A DNA stretch of 64,000 nucleotides from Klebsormidium nitens. Taxonomy: Eukaryota; Streptophyta; Klebsormidiophyceae; Klebsormidiales; Klebsormidiaceae. Shown piece by piece: positions 34,795 through 46,580 of this stretch. A model generated the notes under the pieces. It did no database searches. It had not been told where the DNA came from and saw only the letters and a list, made by a program, of their open reading frames with translations. The DNA lies in NCBI GenBank assembly GCA_000708835.1, contig DF237166.1:62001-126000 (forward strand). The letters run 5' to 3'. Position 1 is the first letter of the stretch. The number at the start of each line of letters is the position of its first letter. Position numbers and translations under genes: made by a program.

Positions 34795-36750
34795 TGCCAG
34801 GTTGGATCAGCAGCAAGGAAATCTGAGATGAATTCCTGCAGTGAAGCAGGGCAACACCTGTCAGCAGGTCACATCTGAACTTCTCATGGAAGTGTTCTTC
34901 AGAGTTCTTACTTCGGCTTTAGCGCCTTTGAATCAGCCGGGTGTAGAAAGGTTGCTGACCAGGGAAGCAGAGCGTCTGTCTGGAGAAGGCCATGCCACCT
35001 GTTGTAGGACTGTGGTACCAAGCCACGACTTGGATTAGTCAATCACCATTTCAACTGGTCTCTGAGTAGGACTGAGATTCTGCATCAAAGGACTTCCTTG
35101 TTCAGCTTTGGCGACAGCACATGACTGTAATCTGTGAAGTGGGCCTTTCTTGCATTCACCAGCAATCCTGTCAAGAACCAATCAACAAAGCCAAGCAGTG
35201 GATTGTCCGACTGCAGATATGATATGCCTATTCAGAACCCAGTTCAATTGGCAGATTGTGGTTCTCACCTTCCGAGAATCTGATGTTGCGTCTGTTCGGC
35301 TTCAGGTGTTCGGGGACCAATCTAAAGAAGTGCAAAAGTACGACGCCCAATAGTAGTGGCCCCTTTGGTGTGTTTCCTGAGACATCTATGCACCTGGGCC
35401 GTGTTGGATTGTGCCAGTTAACATGCACTTGGCTTACTGATCAGCACCGACTCAGCAGCGCAGCAATTCAAACAAAGAAAATGATGAGCCATCATCGTAA
35501 GAAGTTGCAATTATGCTCCTTGAAACCCAGACAATTGTCTTAGATCATGCTTCGGACTCTTCCTGAGACAACAATAGGCAAGCACCCTGCTACCCTAGCT
35601 GCAGCCCGCAACCTCCACGGTTCAGGGCATTGTGCTTCGATGTTTTGTTGAACGTAGCAAAACCGCAGGCTTCCCGGATTTTCAAAACTTTCGCGCCACA
35701 TCTGGATATTTGATGTTTCGAGCCCGCCGTCGAAGAAGACAGGCACCGAGACCCGCACCCATGTTTCGACGCCGGTCTGGATTGCTGTTTAATCGTAACC
35801 GCTACATATGGAGGTTTTTGACAGTTTGAATTGCTTGGACCAGCTTGGACTGGCGGGCATGCAGTCTGGGCCGGACCAACCACTTCTTGAACTTGCGCGC
35901 GGGCCTGCACTGGCAGTCTCTGCAGTGCCCTGCGCTATGCGCATGCACCCAATCACTTAGTAGTACACCTTCGACTATAGCATGCATGCCATAAAGGTTG
36001 GCTTTGAGGCATGGCCGCGACGATCGTGGCACGACTTCCTAGACTTTTATAGCTTCCATGGCTTGCCTATATTTGCATGATGTGCATGCATTTTCCGAAA
36101 TTTTCTGCATCATGTACAACTAACTCGACTGGGTGTACTGCTACTGAATTATATTCTGCAACAAATGATCTGTATACAGATTGGAAGGTGCAACATTGTC
36201 AGTGCACCGTCCATGCAAAGCTTTCGGAGATAACAAGTCGAAGCAATCTAATGGTTGCTATTGTCACCAAACCTAGTGCCCCGTAGGAAGGTATATATGC
36301 ATAATCTAGGAGGCGCGGTGCCCCGCGCAAGCATGATGGCCATGGTCGTGACCATACGGCCAAGTATCATTGATGCAGTGACACGGCTTGATGGCATACT
36401 AAATCGAACCATGATGCACCCTGTGCCTGAAGAAGTACTAGCTCCCATTTCGTCTGCGAATTTGATGCACCCATGTTTGCAGACCCCCCATAGATAGTAA
36501 TCAACTCGACGTGGCAATAGTGGGCCCATGCAATGGCAAACTTCGTGGAACAGGCCCGTCTTGCTGTTGGCCACTTAAGATGAGGACAAGGAGGCGCCGA
36601 GCAACTTGCTCGTTGAAAGAGTGGACAATAGCTTGATAACGGCCAGGCCTCCGCGTTTATACGTTCAGACTCAAATGACGGTTTCATGGCTCATTCCAGT
36701 GTTCATACCTTTGCTCACAAGACTCCAAACACTTCTATTGCGCGGCAACC
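34795..36750. other. Intergenic stretch between coiled-coil gene start and ABCE1 end
   Basis: Should hold the promoter of the coiled-coil gene and the ABCE1 3' end. No coding exon or RNA gene was identified. Confidence 0.4.
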
Positions 36751-39700
36751 TTATGCTTCGTCAAGGTAATAGTAGTTCCCTGACAACTTCTGTTCTCGAT
36801 CTTTCAAGGAGTCCATTTTATTGATTCGTGGTCGGAAGTTGGTCGGATCTCGTCGGAAGGTGATCTCAAGATTCTGCAGAAGAGTGGGGGTAAACCAGAT
36901 CAGCACCAGACTTTCTCGGCAATGGTTCTCGTCAAAAAGGGTCGAAATCGTTACAAGTTTCAAACCTTGTAGTGACGACAAATCCTGGTTTACACCAGGC
37001 ACAGATATCTAAACACGAGTTTACGCACTCCATGGCAAGAGAGGCACAATGAATCAAGTACGATGGGCGATCTGACAACGTGTGACAAACAAATGCCACA
37101 AGACGGGCAACAACAAGCTGTCCCAGGAGTAACAGTCGCACCAAAGACGAACAGCCTGGGCCACAATACTCAAAGGCCAGGGTGCATGACAAAAACCCCG
37201 TGATCACTTCGCGATATGATAGCAGTTCCAGGATGCCCAAGAGGTGCAAGAATTAACCTATAGGCTGCTAAACGACGCACGAAGAAAAAGAAGGACCGAA
37301 ATACCGGAAAGTAAACGCAAAAACCAAATTGATGCCAGAAACTCCAGAAAGTAAATGCAAAACCAGATTGACGCCAGAAAGTCACGATACAGACAACGGA
37401 AGAAACGACCATCGGGCTCGCTTCGACTGCAACAATCAATGTCTGGAATCGTGGGTCACATCATTCACTAGAATCAGGCCTCTTGACACAGAGCATGATC
37501 GCCCCGCCGAACTGCCTTTGTTTAGAAATGTCCAGCAAGAACGGAAACGCCGTAGGAAGCTCAACCGTAGGATAAAGGTCATGCCAGTCGGAGGCAGTCT
37601 TCTTGACACAGGAAACCCCACTGCCATGTCAGCTAGAGCTTTTACTGATAGAGCAAAGCCAGATACACAAGGGTGGTGAGCTCACCCGTAGGAAGGAGTT
37701 CATGCCGGTGAGGAGGGACTGGGGCGCGCGCGCGACGCAGTCGAGGGAGGGGACTCCGTCGTAGACGATGACCTTGTCGGCCAGGTAGGTGGCCATGATG
37801 AAGTCGTGCTCCACCACGAAGGCCGTCTTCTTGGCGTGCAGAATGAACCGCTTGATCACCTGTGGAATTGAGGATGGTATTAATTTCAAATAGCTCCGGG
37901 CAAAAACGATATCCAAAATGAAGTTTTTGAGTCAATGTCACTTCACAGGCCGTCTTCTTGGCATGCAGAATTGAACCGCTTGAGTATACGCAGAAGGTGA
38001 AGATGCCGTCATATTCGTACAACCCTCTTGCGAGCAGTCCCTCAATTCCTTAAGTCAGGGCTTAGCCAGACGACAGCGTGCTGGCAGACGCAAAGTTGGC
38101 AAGAAGGTGCGCATCCCCCTTTCTTTACGAAGTCAAACCCGACCTCGAATGCAGCGACCAATCTGGTCCGTCGAAAAACCCCAGGCTCACCGACGGTGCA
38201 TGTCCGGGCTTTAAAATCTGACGCGCATTGGAATCAGATGACGTGCCCTATCCAAAGTGTCTTGCTAATGACAGGATACAAGCAGAGAGCTCGGTTAATG
38301 CGAGTAGAGTCCTTGAAAGGAAGAAAGAGAGCGAGACTCAGCCGCACAGTATGAGCAGTGCGGTATACTTTGGGAGTCAGAATGTAGTATGCCCTCAGGC
38401 CACTCTCGCACAAGGATGCACAGATTGGCAGGACCCCTTGAAGATTGATATAACCCGACATTGAGATTTCTTGAGCATGCGTCGACGAGCTGAGGGGACC
38501 TTTCTCCTAGCACAACCGTTTGCCCAAAAGTACCGTTTGGTACAAGGAACCGTTTGCTTAAGGGCATCGCTTCCACCCACCTTTGCTGCCACTATCCGTT
38601 GCTCCGAGTCTAGGTACGCGCTGGGCTCGTCGATAAGGTAGATGTCGGCAGGAGTGCCCAGGCACAGCGCGATGGCCACGCGCTGCAGCTCACCGCCCGA
38701 CAAGTTGATCACCTCCTGGTCCATCAGCTCGTCGATCTGCGAAAAGCGAAGTGATACGTCAATTTCAGCCCAGTCTGAAAGCCTCTTGGAAGTGCTATTG
38801 TGGGGGTGGGTACCTTCTGGATAAGCCCGTTAAATTGCAGAAAAAGGTGTGAACAGATTGAATCAGTGCAGTCCGCAAGCGTATCGGTGGTTTGAGTGGC
38901 CTTTTACACCACCAGGTTAATCACCTCCTGGTCCAGTAGCTCGTCAATCTGCAAAAAGCCATTGTGATAAGCTAAGAGAAAGGCCAGTACGTGGCAATGT
39001 CACACTTTCATGAGGATGTTCGTTTCTAACCTTGGGAGCGCGGGTCCAAAACAGGACAAAATTAGGTTGAACTCAACCCAATTTGCAAGCATACGGTATG
39101 AGGGGTTCGGAAGCTTAAATACCCCAGCACAATAATTGTCCCTAACGACATGGTTGAGAAAAAGGGAGGTAAAGAACAAATTCCGTTGCGAAGTCGCTAA
39201 GTCCCAGAATGTACTTGCACTTTGTGATTGGCTTCGGTTTCATGCTTGTCAATCCAGACATCATGCATAGATGAACATACATACTTGAATGCAGGTGTAA
39301 GATTGAGAATGGAGTTCAAGCGGATAATGGATGACCGAAGCATTACAACAGTCATCGCTGCAACAAAGTGCGAATGAGCAACGATGGCCCGTTCTGCAAT
39401 ACCAAAGGGCCCTCGAATGTAATAGGTTGCCTGCTGCGTCAATATAGGCGGAACAAATTACTCAAGAACTTATCAGTCCATTACGACTAGACGATTTTTA
39501 AACCGTATATCTACTTAACAAAACCATCTATAAACTTATCTTCACGGTCGTGCCCAATAACGATTGTGACACTGAACAACTTTCAACAACACCCTCTACC
39601 TTCCAGCAAGACCGCCAGGGCCCTGGTGATGCAAAGAAGACGGCCCCATAAAATTCCGCAACACACAAAAACAGGGGGCGATTCAAACATCCAACAAAAG

Positions 39701-42700
39701 AGGCAGTTGCACAGCGGCTCACCCGGAGGGGCTTCATGACGTCGGTGTTGAACTGCGGGTGCATGTAGGACTCGCGGATCTTCTTGTGCAGCAGCAGGCG
39801 CACCGTGTTCTGGAACTTGGGGCTGATCTTCTGCGGCTTGTATGACACGTGGAACTCCGGCACCTCCGCACGGTCGTCTTCATCCGGCTTCAGCAGGCCC
39901 GCCTGCGGGGAGCGGTTGAGCGCGGGTTTAGTCAAAACCCTTGGTGGGTCAAAGACATTGATAGGTTGATAGGTTGATAGGTTGATAGGTTGAGATAGCA
40001 GGTTAAGAACACCAGTTAGAACCTCCGCGCGCTCGTCGTCGTCCGGCTTCAGCAGGCCTGCCGCGTGAATGCGTTTGCAGCGAAAATAGGTTAGAAGTCC
40101 TTAGACGTTAGCCCACAGGGAAATCCTTCGCAGCCCCTGCCGTCAGCGATCCAGCATGGCCGCCTGCGGAAACCGCTTGCAGCGGAGAAAAGTCAACAAT
40201 CATGCAATTATATGAACCACTGTGTACCCCTGTACGGTTCTTGTCGTCTAGCTTCAGCAGGCCCGCCTACAGGAACGGCAGAGCTCGGGTTAGTCAGAAC
40301 CTTGCATGGATTAAGGCTGCAACCGTTAAAAGGTTAGCTGAATAACAACACCACTGAGCACCTTTTCGTACGCTTCCACAGGCCCGCCTGCCAGGAGCGG
40401 CAGAGCAGGGGTTAGTCAGAACCCTTCATGGGTTAGTGGCATTGAGAGGTCTACCCAAAATTGTAGTTCAAACAAACAATTTTTGCCGCCGTTTCTTACT
40501 TGAGTCGCAACACGGCATGGTGGAGTCTTCACGCCCTTGAAAGGCCAAAACTTAGTACAGATTTGCTGCTTTGAAAATTTGTTCAATCCCGCCAGCATGC
40601 ACGATGACGTTATGATTGATATTCTGTCCAAAAGCCTGCTCGCACAAGTTTTGGTCGCACCGTCCTCACGCAGGTTCAAGCAAAATCCCGTACAACTGAT
40701 ACCCGGGTCTAGAAAGGTTTGCCTTCCACTGTCAGGGCATTTCGTCCCTCACCCTGCCAGCAAACAATTTCCACAATATCCTGCTCAGAACAGGGGGCGC
40801 TTCAAAGTGCGTCGATCCAAAATATGGAGAGTTCGCGCACTCACGAGCATCCGGATGAATGTGGTTTTCCCCGTCCCGTTCTCTCCCAGCATCACCACGA
40901 TCGCCGAGTCCGTGAACTCGCCCTCCTCCACTTGCAGCGTAAAGCTGCCCTGCGTCTTTTTCATCGCGGGGTACTTGTACCGCGCATACGACTGCAACTC
41001 CTCCTTTGTCTCAGTTGCAGTCTCCGCCACCTGAAGGAGGAAGCTTTGAGAAGTGACAAGGCCGCGAGTGCAGAAAGAAAGAAAGTGAAGACCCAAAGAG
41101 TGAGATAGTAACAAGAAGAGCTGGATTCGAGTGGCTACCTAGACTTCTATGATTGCAATCCCCCGAGCATCTGAGATCCGTGACGAGATGACGCAATCGA
41201 CTTGTGACTTGCGAAAGCTCCGAAGCTTGACGTCACGCCCATCAATATAACCAGGGGCCCACGACGTAAGATCTTACAATTAGGCACGAAGATCAGGAGC
41301 AAACTTCCAGAGAGTCGCAAATGGTACGTGCTTGCACCTCACGTCGGGGGGCTAATCCGACAAGACAGCGAAGACACACATTCTACACTCTTCGAAATGA
41401 TGGAGCATGATGAAACAGACTACTCAGAGGTCCCTTCATACAGTCTGCACACCCGAGAGTAACGCGTATACAACTGAGAGCGGTGCCATATAAGTGCGTG
41501 ACTCCTGGCGAGAAATTATCGGCTGCCCTAAATCCGTTCCGAAACGCCAACCGGCAAAGTTCCAAGTTGAACGGACGCGCCGCCACACCCAATACTAAAC
41601 AATGGGCTTCCTGTCCTTCGTGGAGAGGAGAAAACGCACCTTGAAGGTGAGCGACTCGTCGCGGAAGCGCAGGTTCTCGGTGGGGATGAAGCCGGCGAGG
41701 AAGATATTGATGCCCTCGCGCACGGAGAAGGGCAGCGTGACCACGCCGTATGCGCCGGGCTTGCCGTACAGGCAGCAGATGAAGTCGGACAGGTAGTCCA
41801 GCACGCTCAGGTCGTGCTCCACCACGATCACGTAGCTGCAAACATGTTTAAGATTGTAGGTTTGGGTGCATTGTTGCTCTCCTTCATTTTCGCATTGTCG
41901 AATTTTGATGTGCTGCGGATTGCTGTATCCGAGTAAAGCGGACCAAAAGGCTAGCACGCTCAGGTCGTGCTCCACCGCGCTCACGTAGCTGCGGAAACAA
42001 ACCACTTTCGGTATTCTTTTATTTCCTATTCGGTGTTGCCCTCCCTCCTTTTCCGCAATGTTATTGGTCTGCATGATTGCAGATCGTTGTATGTGGTAGG
42101 AGAGGAGGGAAAGGCTGGCGCGCTTTGGTCGAACTCTGCAACGTCCGTGGCCTGGAACGGAAAGAGATCCCAAAGCGTCTGATCGATCTCTGGCAAAGGA
42201 CGTTTTCGTGACAATATTCGTCACGCAGTTGATCACGCTCAGTAATCTCTCCACAATCGTCGAGCTCTTCAAGGCGGCTGAGCGGTTGAATACTGACTCT
42301 AAAAGCAAGAGTCCTCTTCATTCGTCTATCCTCGTCGAAAACCACGCCGCAGCCGTAGGTGCGCGAGAAGGCAAATGGCTACGTTTTGCTATTCCACCAA
42401 AGCTGTCAGCAGTCGACGCCGTTTGCTCCGTTTCATCCCAGGCGATTTACAGTCAACCTCGCTAAGATCGGGTTTTCACAGTCCAATGATCAGACCAGGT
42501 GCTGCCGTACAGAGGTGCTGCTATACCAAGGTGCTGCTTAGGCGTGCTTCAGCGACAGCTCTTCCGCAAAGTGCAGTGAGGGAGGGACTGAGGGCGCCAC
42601 CGTCTATTCCAAAAAAGTAATTATCAATCCTGACGGTCTGAGAAACTTTGTCTCGAAATAGCTATCTCGAAGGATTGCTCACAAGGAATATTGCATAGAA

Positions 42701-45700
42701 CCAACAGTGACCTCCAATGCTGATTGCCCACTCTGCATTTGAAAACTTCGGAACGTAGACTTCTAAACAACGAAGCTCCAACAGTTCGCAACGAAAGCGC
42801 GCTGACCTTTCTGGATGTAGGAGTGACCGCACGACCTGCGCCGCTTTGAGCCGCTGCTTGACATCGAGGTAGCTGGACGGCTCGTCAAACATGTACACGT
42901 CAGCTTTTTGCGCAGCCACCACGCCGATCGCAAACCGCTGCAGCTCGCCACCCGACAGGTCCTCCACATTGCGGTCCAGCACCTGGTTCAGCTCTGCGAG
43001 GACAACCAAATGGTTTGGATTCAATAACTTGTTTGAAAACGGAAGGAACATGATCATCGTTTTCGGAAAAGGGAAGAAGGAGCTATTGTTGCAGTGGACT
43101 GCCGAGTGAATAGAGGGAAAAGCTTTGAAAGAAAATCAAAGCGGACGAGGAAAAGGCTGAGAAGTGGACAAGAGCCCTGCAGGGGTAATCTCGTGATTCC
43201 ACGATTCTAAGCAAGGTTCTAACGCTCAAGTGGTGTCTCTGCACAGCATGAATATGGCACATACCAAAACCTTGCGAAGTCCGAGGATCTTATACGGACT
43301 GGCTGATTCAAAGTAACTCAATCAACAAACACACTCATGGTCGTCAGACCTTCTTGGCACATCCAAAGTCACCACAAATCAAAAACCCGGCCTTCCTCGT
43401 CATGTCGTTCTGCATCCACCGCATTGAAGGCCTCTGAACTCAAGGCCAGTTATGGCTTCTTACCCCCTCCCTGGCAAACATGTAAAGACAACCAGTGCGA
43501 CTTTTAAAGTTCTGCCAATCCAATACTACACAGTGTATGTCCCACTTTTATCGCTCGCGCATCCTTCCCCTCTGTTGCTAATAGCAGCACAATCTCCTCA
43601 CCTAGAACGTCCAGCAGATTCTGCTTCTCCCCCCGCTCGTCCTTCTGCGACAGCACCTCCCCCACATTGCCCTTCACTGCGCGCGGAATATGGTCCACAT
43701 ACTGCGGCTTGATTGTCGGCTTCAGGTTGTCTTCCAGCACCTGCCGGCGAAAACGATAGCAAGATTTGTAAGAATTCCTAATTCTTGAACCGAGATCTTC
43801 TCAGACAGAAGTTCCTGATTCTTCGGATGTCAGAACGTCTGACTCTCAGGGCGCCTCGGTAAATGCAAGGCGTTCTCACTCGGACTACAATTACTTGAAG
43901 CTACCATAGGCATTTGAATCCTTGCCTGATTCGTGTTCCTTGGAGCTGCGTCCGCTTCGTTCATACCCTTATGTCTTACAAGCTAGTAAGCTCGCCAAAT
44001 TTCTGAAGATTGCGCACACTCTCTTCCGGTTTGAGAGTCGACTTCAAAGTCCGGACAAAGATGTACAAGACAACCTCTTTCGCTCCGATTGCCTGAACTC
44101 TTTGCTGCATCATCATTCGCTTCCAGAGAAAGGAAAAGTTGAATCCTGAAAGCTGGTTCCCAACTCAGACATCCCACTCCTAACACTGCGTCTCGCGATT
44201 TGAAGCGTCAACTTGAAATCGCACCTTTGTGAAGTAGTTTTGCAGCTCGCTCCCTCGGAAGTGCGTCAAGATCTCCTCCCAGTCTGGGGGGTCATCAAAG
44301 CGCCCCAGGTTCGGTTTCAGCTTCCCAGCCAGGACTTTGAGCGCCGTCGACTTCCCAATACCATTGGTCCCCACCAGACCCAGGACTTGGCCAGGCCGGG
44401 GGACCGGCAACCTGGAAACCAATTGAAACTCAGCTTCGTCGAACAATCCCATTTCTGATCTCTGACTAGGTGGCCGTCGCGAAAGCTTGGGTAGAAACTA
44501 TGGTCTACCCGAGACAAAATCTTGCACAGAGAACTTCAAGACTGCAACCTCACAAATTACAGAGATCTTTCAAGCAGTTTGGTGCAATACCTGCTTGAAG
44601 ATGTCAGTGCACAGGTACCCGAAGACTCAACACTAGTATCACCATGACGAAACTGATCTCTGAGGGGCAGCTAAAGGGCAGCGGCGACAGCGCATCATGG
44701 GAACCATGCTCACCTGTGCAGCTTGAAGGTGTTGGGGCCATATCTGTGCGTGGTGTCCCTCTCGAGATTCTTAGGGAGGTTGATGATCTGGATCGCCTCA
44801 AAGGGACATTTCTGCAAGTACACGATCAGGTGTGAGAAGACAGCCTGAGTCTTCGTGCACCAACTTCAACCGTGCCTAGGGGGTCTCCACAAGGACTATA
44901 TCCCGGCAATTCTTTGTAACAGACAGGTTGAAGTCAAGCTTGGGTCTCCGTTAATCAGACCTCTATACCAGCAAGCGCTCTGCGGCAGACCCATCATCTC
45001 TCAAAACCAGTGCAGCCTTCGCCATGCAAGACATGGGCTACTGGATCCTAAGTGGTGACTCCTGATTTCCACTGCTGGTAGGCGTGAACGACTTTGATTT
45101 CGAGCCATTTGAATAACAGCGTAGGACAGCGCCAGCGAACTGATTGGACCACACCGCCAATTAGATTGGTTCGTTTACCTTAACACAGATACCGCAGCCG
45201 ATGCACAGCTCCTCAGAGATATACGCAACCTTGGAAGCGGGCGTGACCTCAATACACAACTTTCCTGCACCAGAACGAGAGGCCATGCTGAGAATTCAAT
45301 CAGATTCTTGAGCAGTAAGACTACACGTAAGCACTTCCTAACAACTACTGAGGCTTGGGCCCTAACAGAAAGCCGGGCCATAACATCAAACAACCCAGCA
45401 AAGTTGCATGCACTAGGTTTATGGCCAAAAAGTCGTTGAATGATTCGTGCGATCTTTTAATCCAATTGCGTCCCCTTCGCCTGCTGAATTATGTCAGGCT
45501 TTTCCAGAGGTGTGTGAAAGTAAAGAACTTGGAAAACTTGGGCTCAACCACAACGTCATCAACCCTTTTTGTGAGACAAAACCTTTTCCTGGACGATGCC
45601 GCCTTCGATAAGCAGCTGCAGCACATCCCTGAGCAGCCTGCCCAAACCTTTACCAAGTACCATTACCAACATCAGCCGGGAAGCTGGCGTTAATCCAGCA

Positions 45701-45903
45701 CAAAAGGCGTTTCATCCGTTGCAACTTGTCAGGAAGCAGTGAGCTGGTCGCAGTGTTGCCTTGGCGGACATAATGGAGTTCTGAGCAAAGAGTGACTTAC
45801 CAATCTTCACGACAGGGCAGCTCTTCTTGCACTCCTGCCGGCACTTCTTTGGCTTGCACCTGTCAGCGCTCACAATGGCGATACGCGTCAGCTTATCGGC
45901 CAT
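36751..45903 (-). CDS. ABCE1: ABCE1 / RLI, ribosome-recycling iron-sulfur ATPase
   Basis: Soluble ABC-type ATPase that splits ribosomal subunits after termination and helps initiation. Twelve exons on the minus strand: 45903-45801, 45264-45179, 44811-44714, 44411-44225, 43740-43602, 42993-42807, 41835-41640, 41030-40845, 39902-39723, 38736-38581, 37859-37686, 36873-36751. All junctions are GT-AG with matching phases, and the total is 604 residues, the usual family length. The start [16 protein letters not shown] is followed by eight Cys of the two 4Fe-4S sites, including [14 protein letters not shown]. First nucleotide-binding domain: GTNGIGKST (residue 110), [20 protein letters not shown]. 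Second: [29 protein letters not shown]. It ends with the conserved hinge-rich tail LEITFRRDP...INKMDSLKD. At least five introns hold copies of exon edges. The gene is complete and intact. Confidence 0.97.
37560..37600 (-). repeat. Copy of the 3' edge of ABCE1 exon 11
   Basis: Plus-strand accgtaggataaaggtcatg followed by ccagtcggaggcagt resembles the exon 11 donor edge cccgtaggaaggagttcatg then ccggtgaggaggga at 37684-37718. It lies downstream of exon 11 in gene direction, as donor-edge copies do in Lon. Confidence 0.55.
37946..37984 (-). repeat. Copy of the 5' edge of ABCE1 exon 11
   Basis: The plus-strand run ggccgtcttcttggcatgca then gaattgaaccgcttga matches exon 11 (37821-37856) with one substitution and one inserted base. 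It lies upstream of the exon in gene direction. Confidence 0.9.
38911..38957 (-). repeat. Copy of the 5' edge of ABCE1 exon 10 with acceptor
   Basis: Matches exon 10's edge (gttgatcacctcctggtcca then tcagctcgtcgatctgcgaa, 38704-38743) with a handful of substitutions. The acceptor CAG (ctgcaaaaag in this view) is kept. Confidence 0.92.
39958..39993 (+). repeat. Microsatellite of 8-bp units (ttgatagg)
   Basis: About four and a half perfect tandem copies of ttgatagg in the ABCE1 intron upstream of exon 9, between the exon and the first of its edge copies. Confidence 0.95.
40021..40432 (-). repeat. Three copies of the 5' edge of ABCE1 exon 9
   Basis: The exon 9 edge in plus view is tcatccggcttcagcaggcc then cgcctgcgg, followed by intron sequence with gttagtcaaaaccc. 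Copies at 40021-40066 (tcgtccggcttcagcaggcc), 40236-40303 (tctagcttcagcaggcccgc) and 40361-40432 (acaggcccgcctgccaggag) differ by substitutions and indels. The last two also carry the intron-side word ggttagtcagaacc, showing that the copied unit crosses the exon-intron border. Confidence 0.88.
41951..41993 (-). repeat. Copy of the 5' edge of ABCE1 exon 7
   Basis: The run agcacgctcaggtcgtgctc then caccgcgctcacgtagctgc matches exon 7 (41798-41838) with two substitutions and keeps the acceptor CAG. Distance from the original is 157 bp. Confidence 0.93.
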
Positions 45904-46580
45904 TGCTGCCGCCGCCCCACCCGCCGGCCGCTACTGAACCAACAAGAGCAGCCTCCTCTCAGCAACGGTCAGCTCGTTCGTAGATACTACTGCTGCCAAC
46001 AAGCAATGACTCAACAGAAAGGTGGCGCCAAAGATCAAACTCTACAGCGCTTTAAAAGCCCAGCTCGCTGAGTATGCGTGATGCGGTCGTACAACCTAGC
46101 CAACCCCTTTGCGCCCTTCTTAGGAGCTCTCGCACCAATCCGGCCTCCCTTTTGGTACGGCCAACAATCAAATGTTGACCCTCCAGGATCTAAGCGCCCC
46201 CCTCCTTTCCTGTCCTGCAAAACTTGCTGAACCCTGCGGAAACCGAGTGCCAGCACTTCCACAAACCTCCTCCGTCTGTGCCACTCCCTCTCTCCAATTC
46301 CTCCCTACTACTACTACCGTAGTAGGGGGTCGCCAATACCATCACAAACGGTTCTGGACGTCAGCTCGCACAGTCTGCAAAGAACCTTTCCCATCCGGGC
46401 CAGGCTAGCGCCGTCGACAGCAACGGCAGACAGTCCTACCGTTCGCGGCGACCAAAGCTTAGCTAGAAGTGGGGCCGAGAAGTGGAGCGACTGCAAGTTC
46501 AACACGAGCTGAAGTCTTCAAAATCCTGCCAGTTCAGCAATTGTTCAAAGTTCAAACGTCCTGACAAGCTGAAAGCGCCA
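45904..46580. promoter_or_regulatory. Shared divergent upstream region of ABCE1 and the plastid membrane protein
   Basis: The two start codons point away from each other across 677 bp, so both promoters and 5' untranslated regions must fit here unless there are unseen 5' exons. No clear TATA box or other defining element was picked out. Confidence 0.5.
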
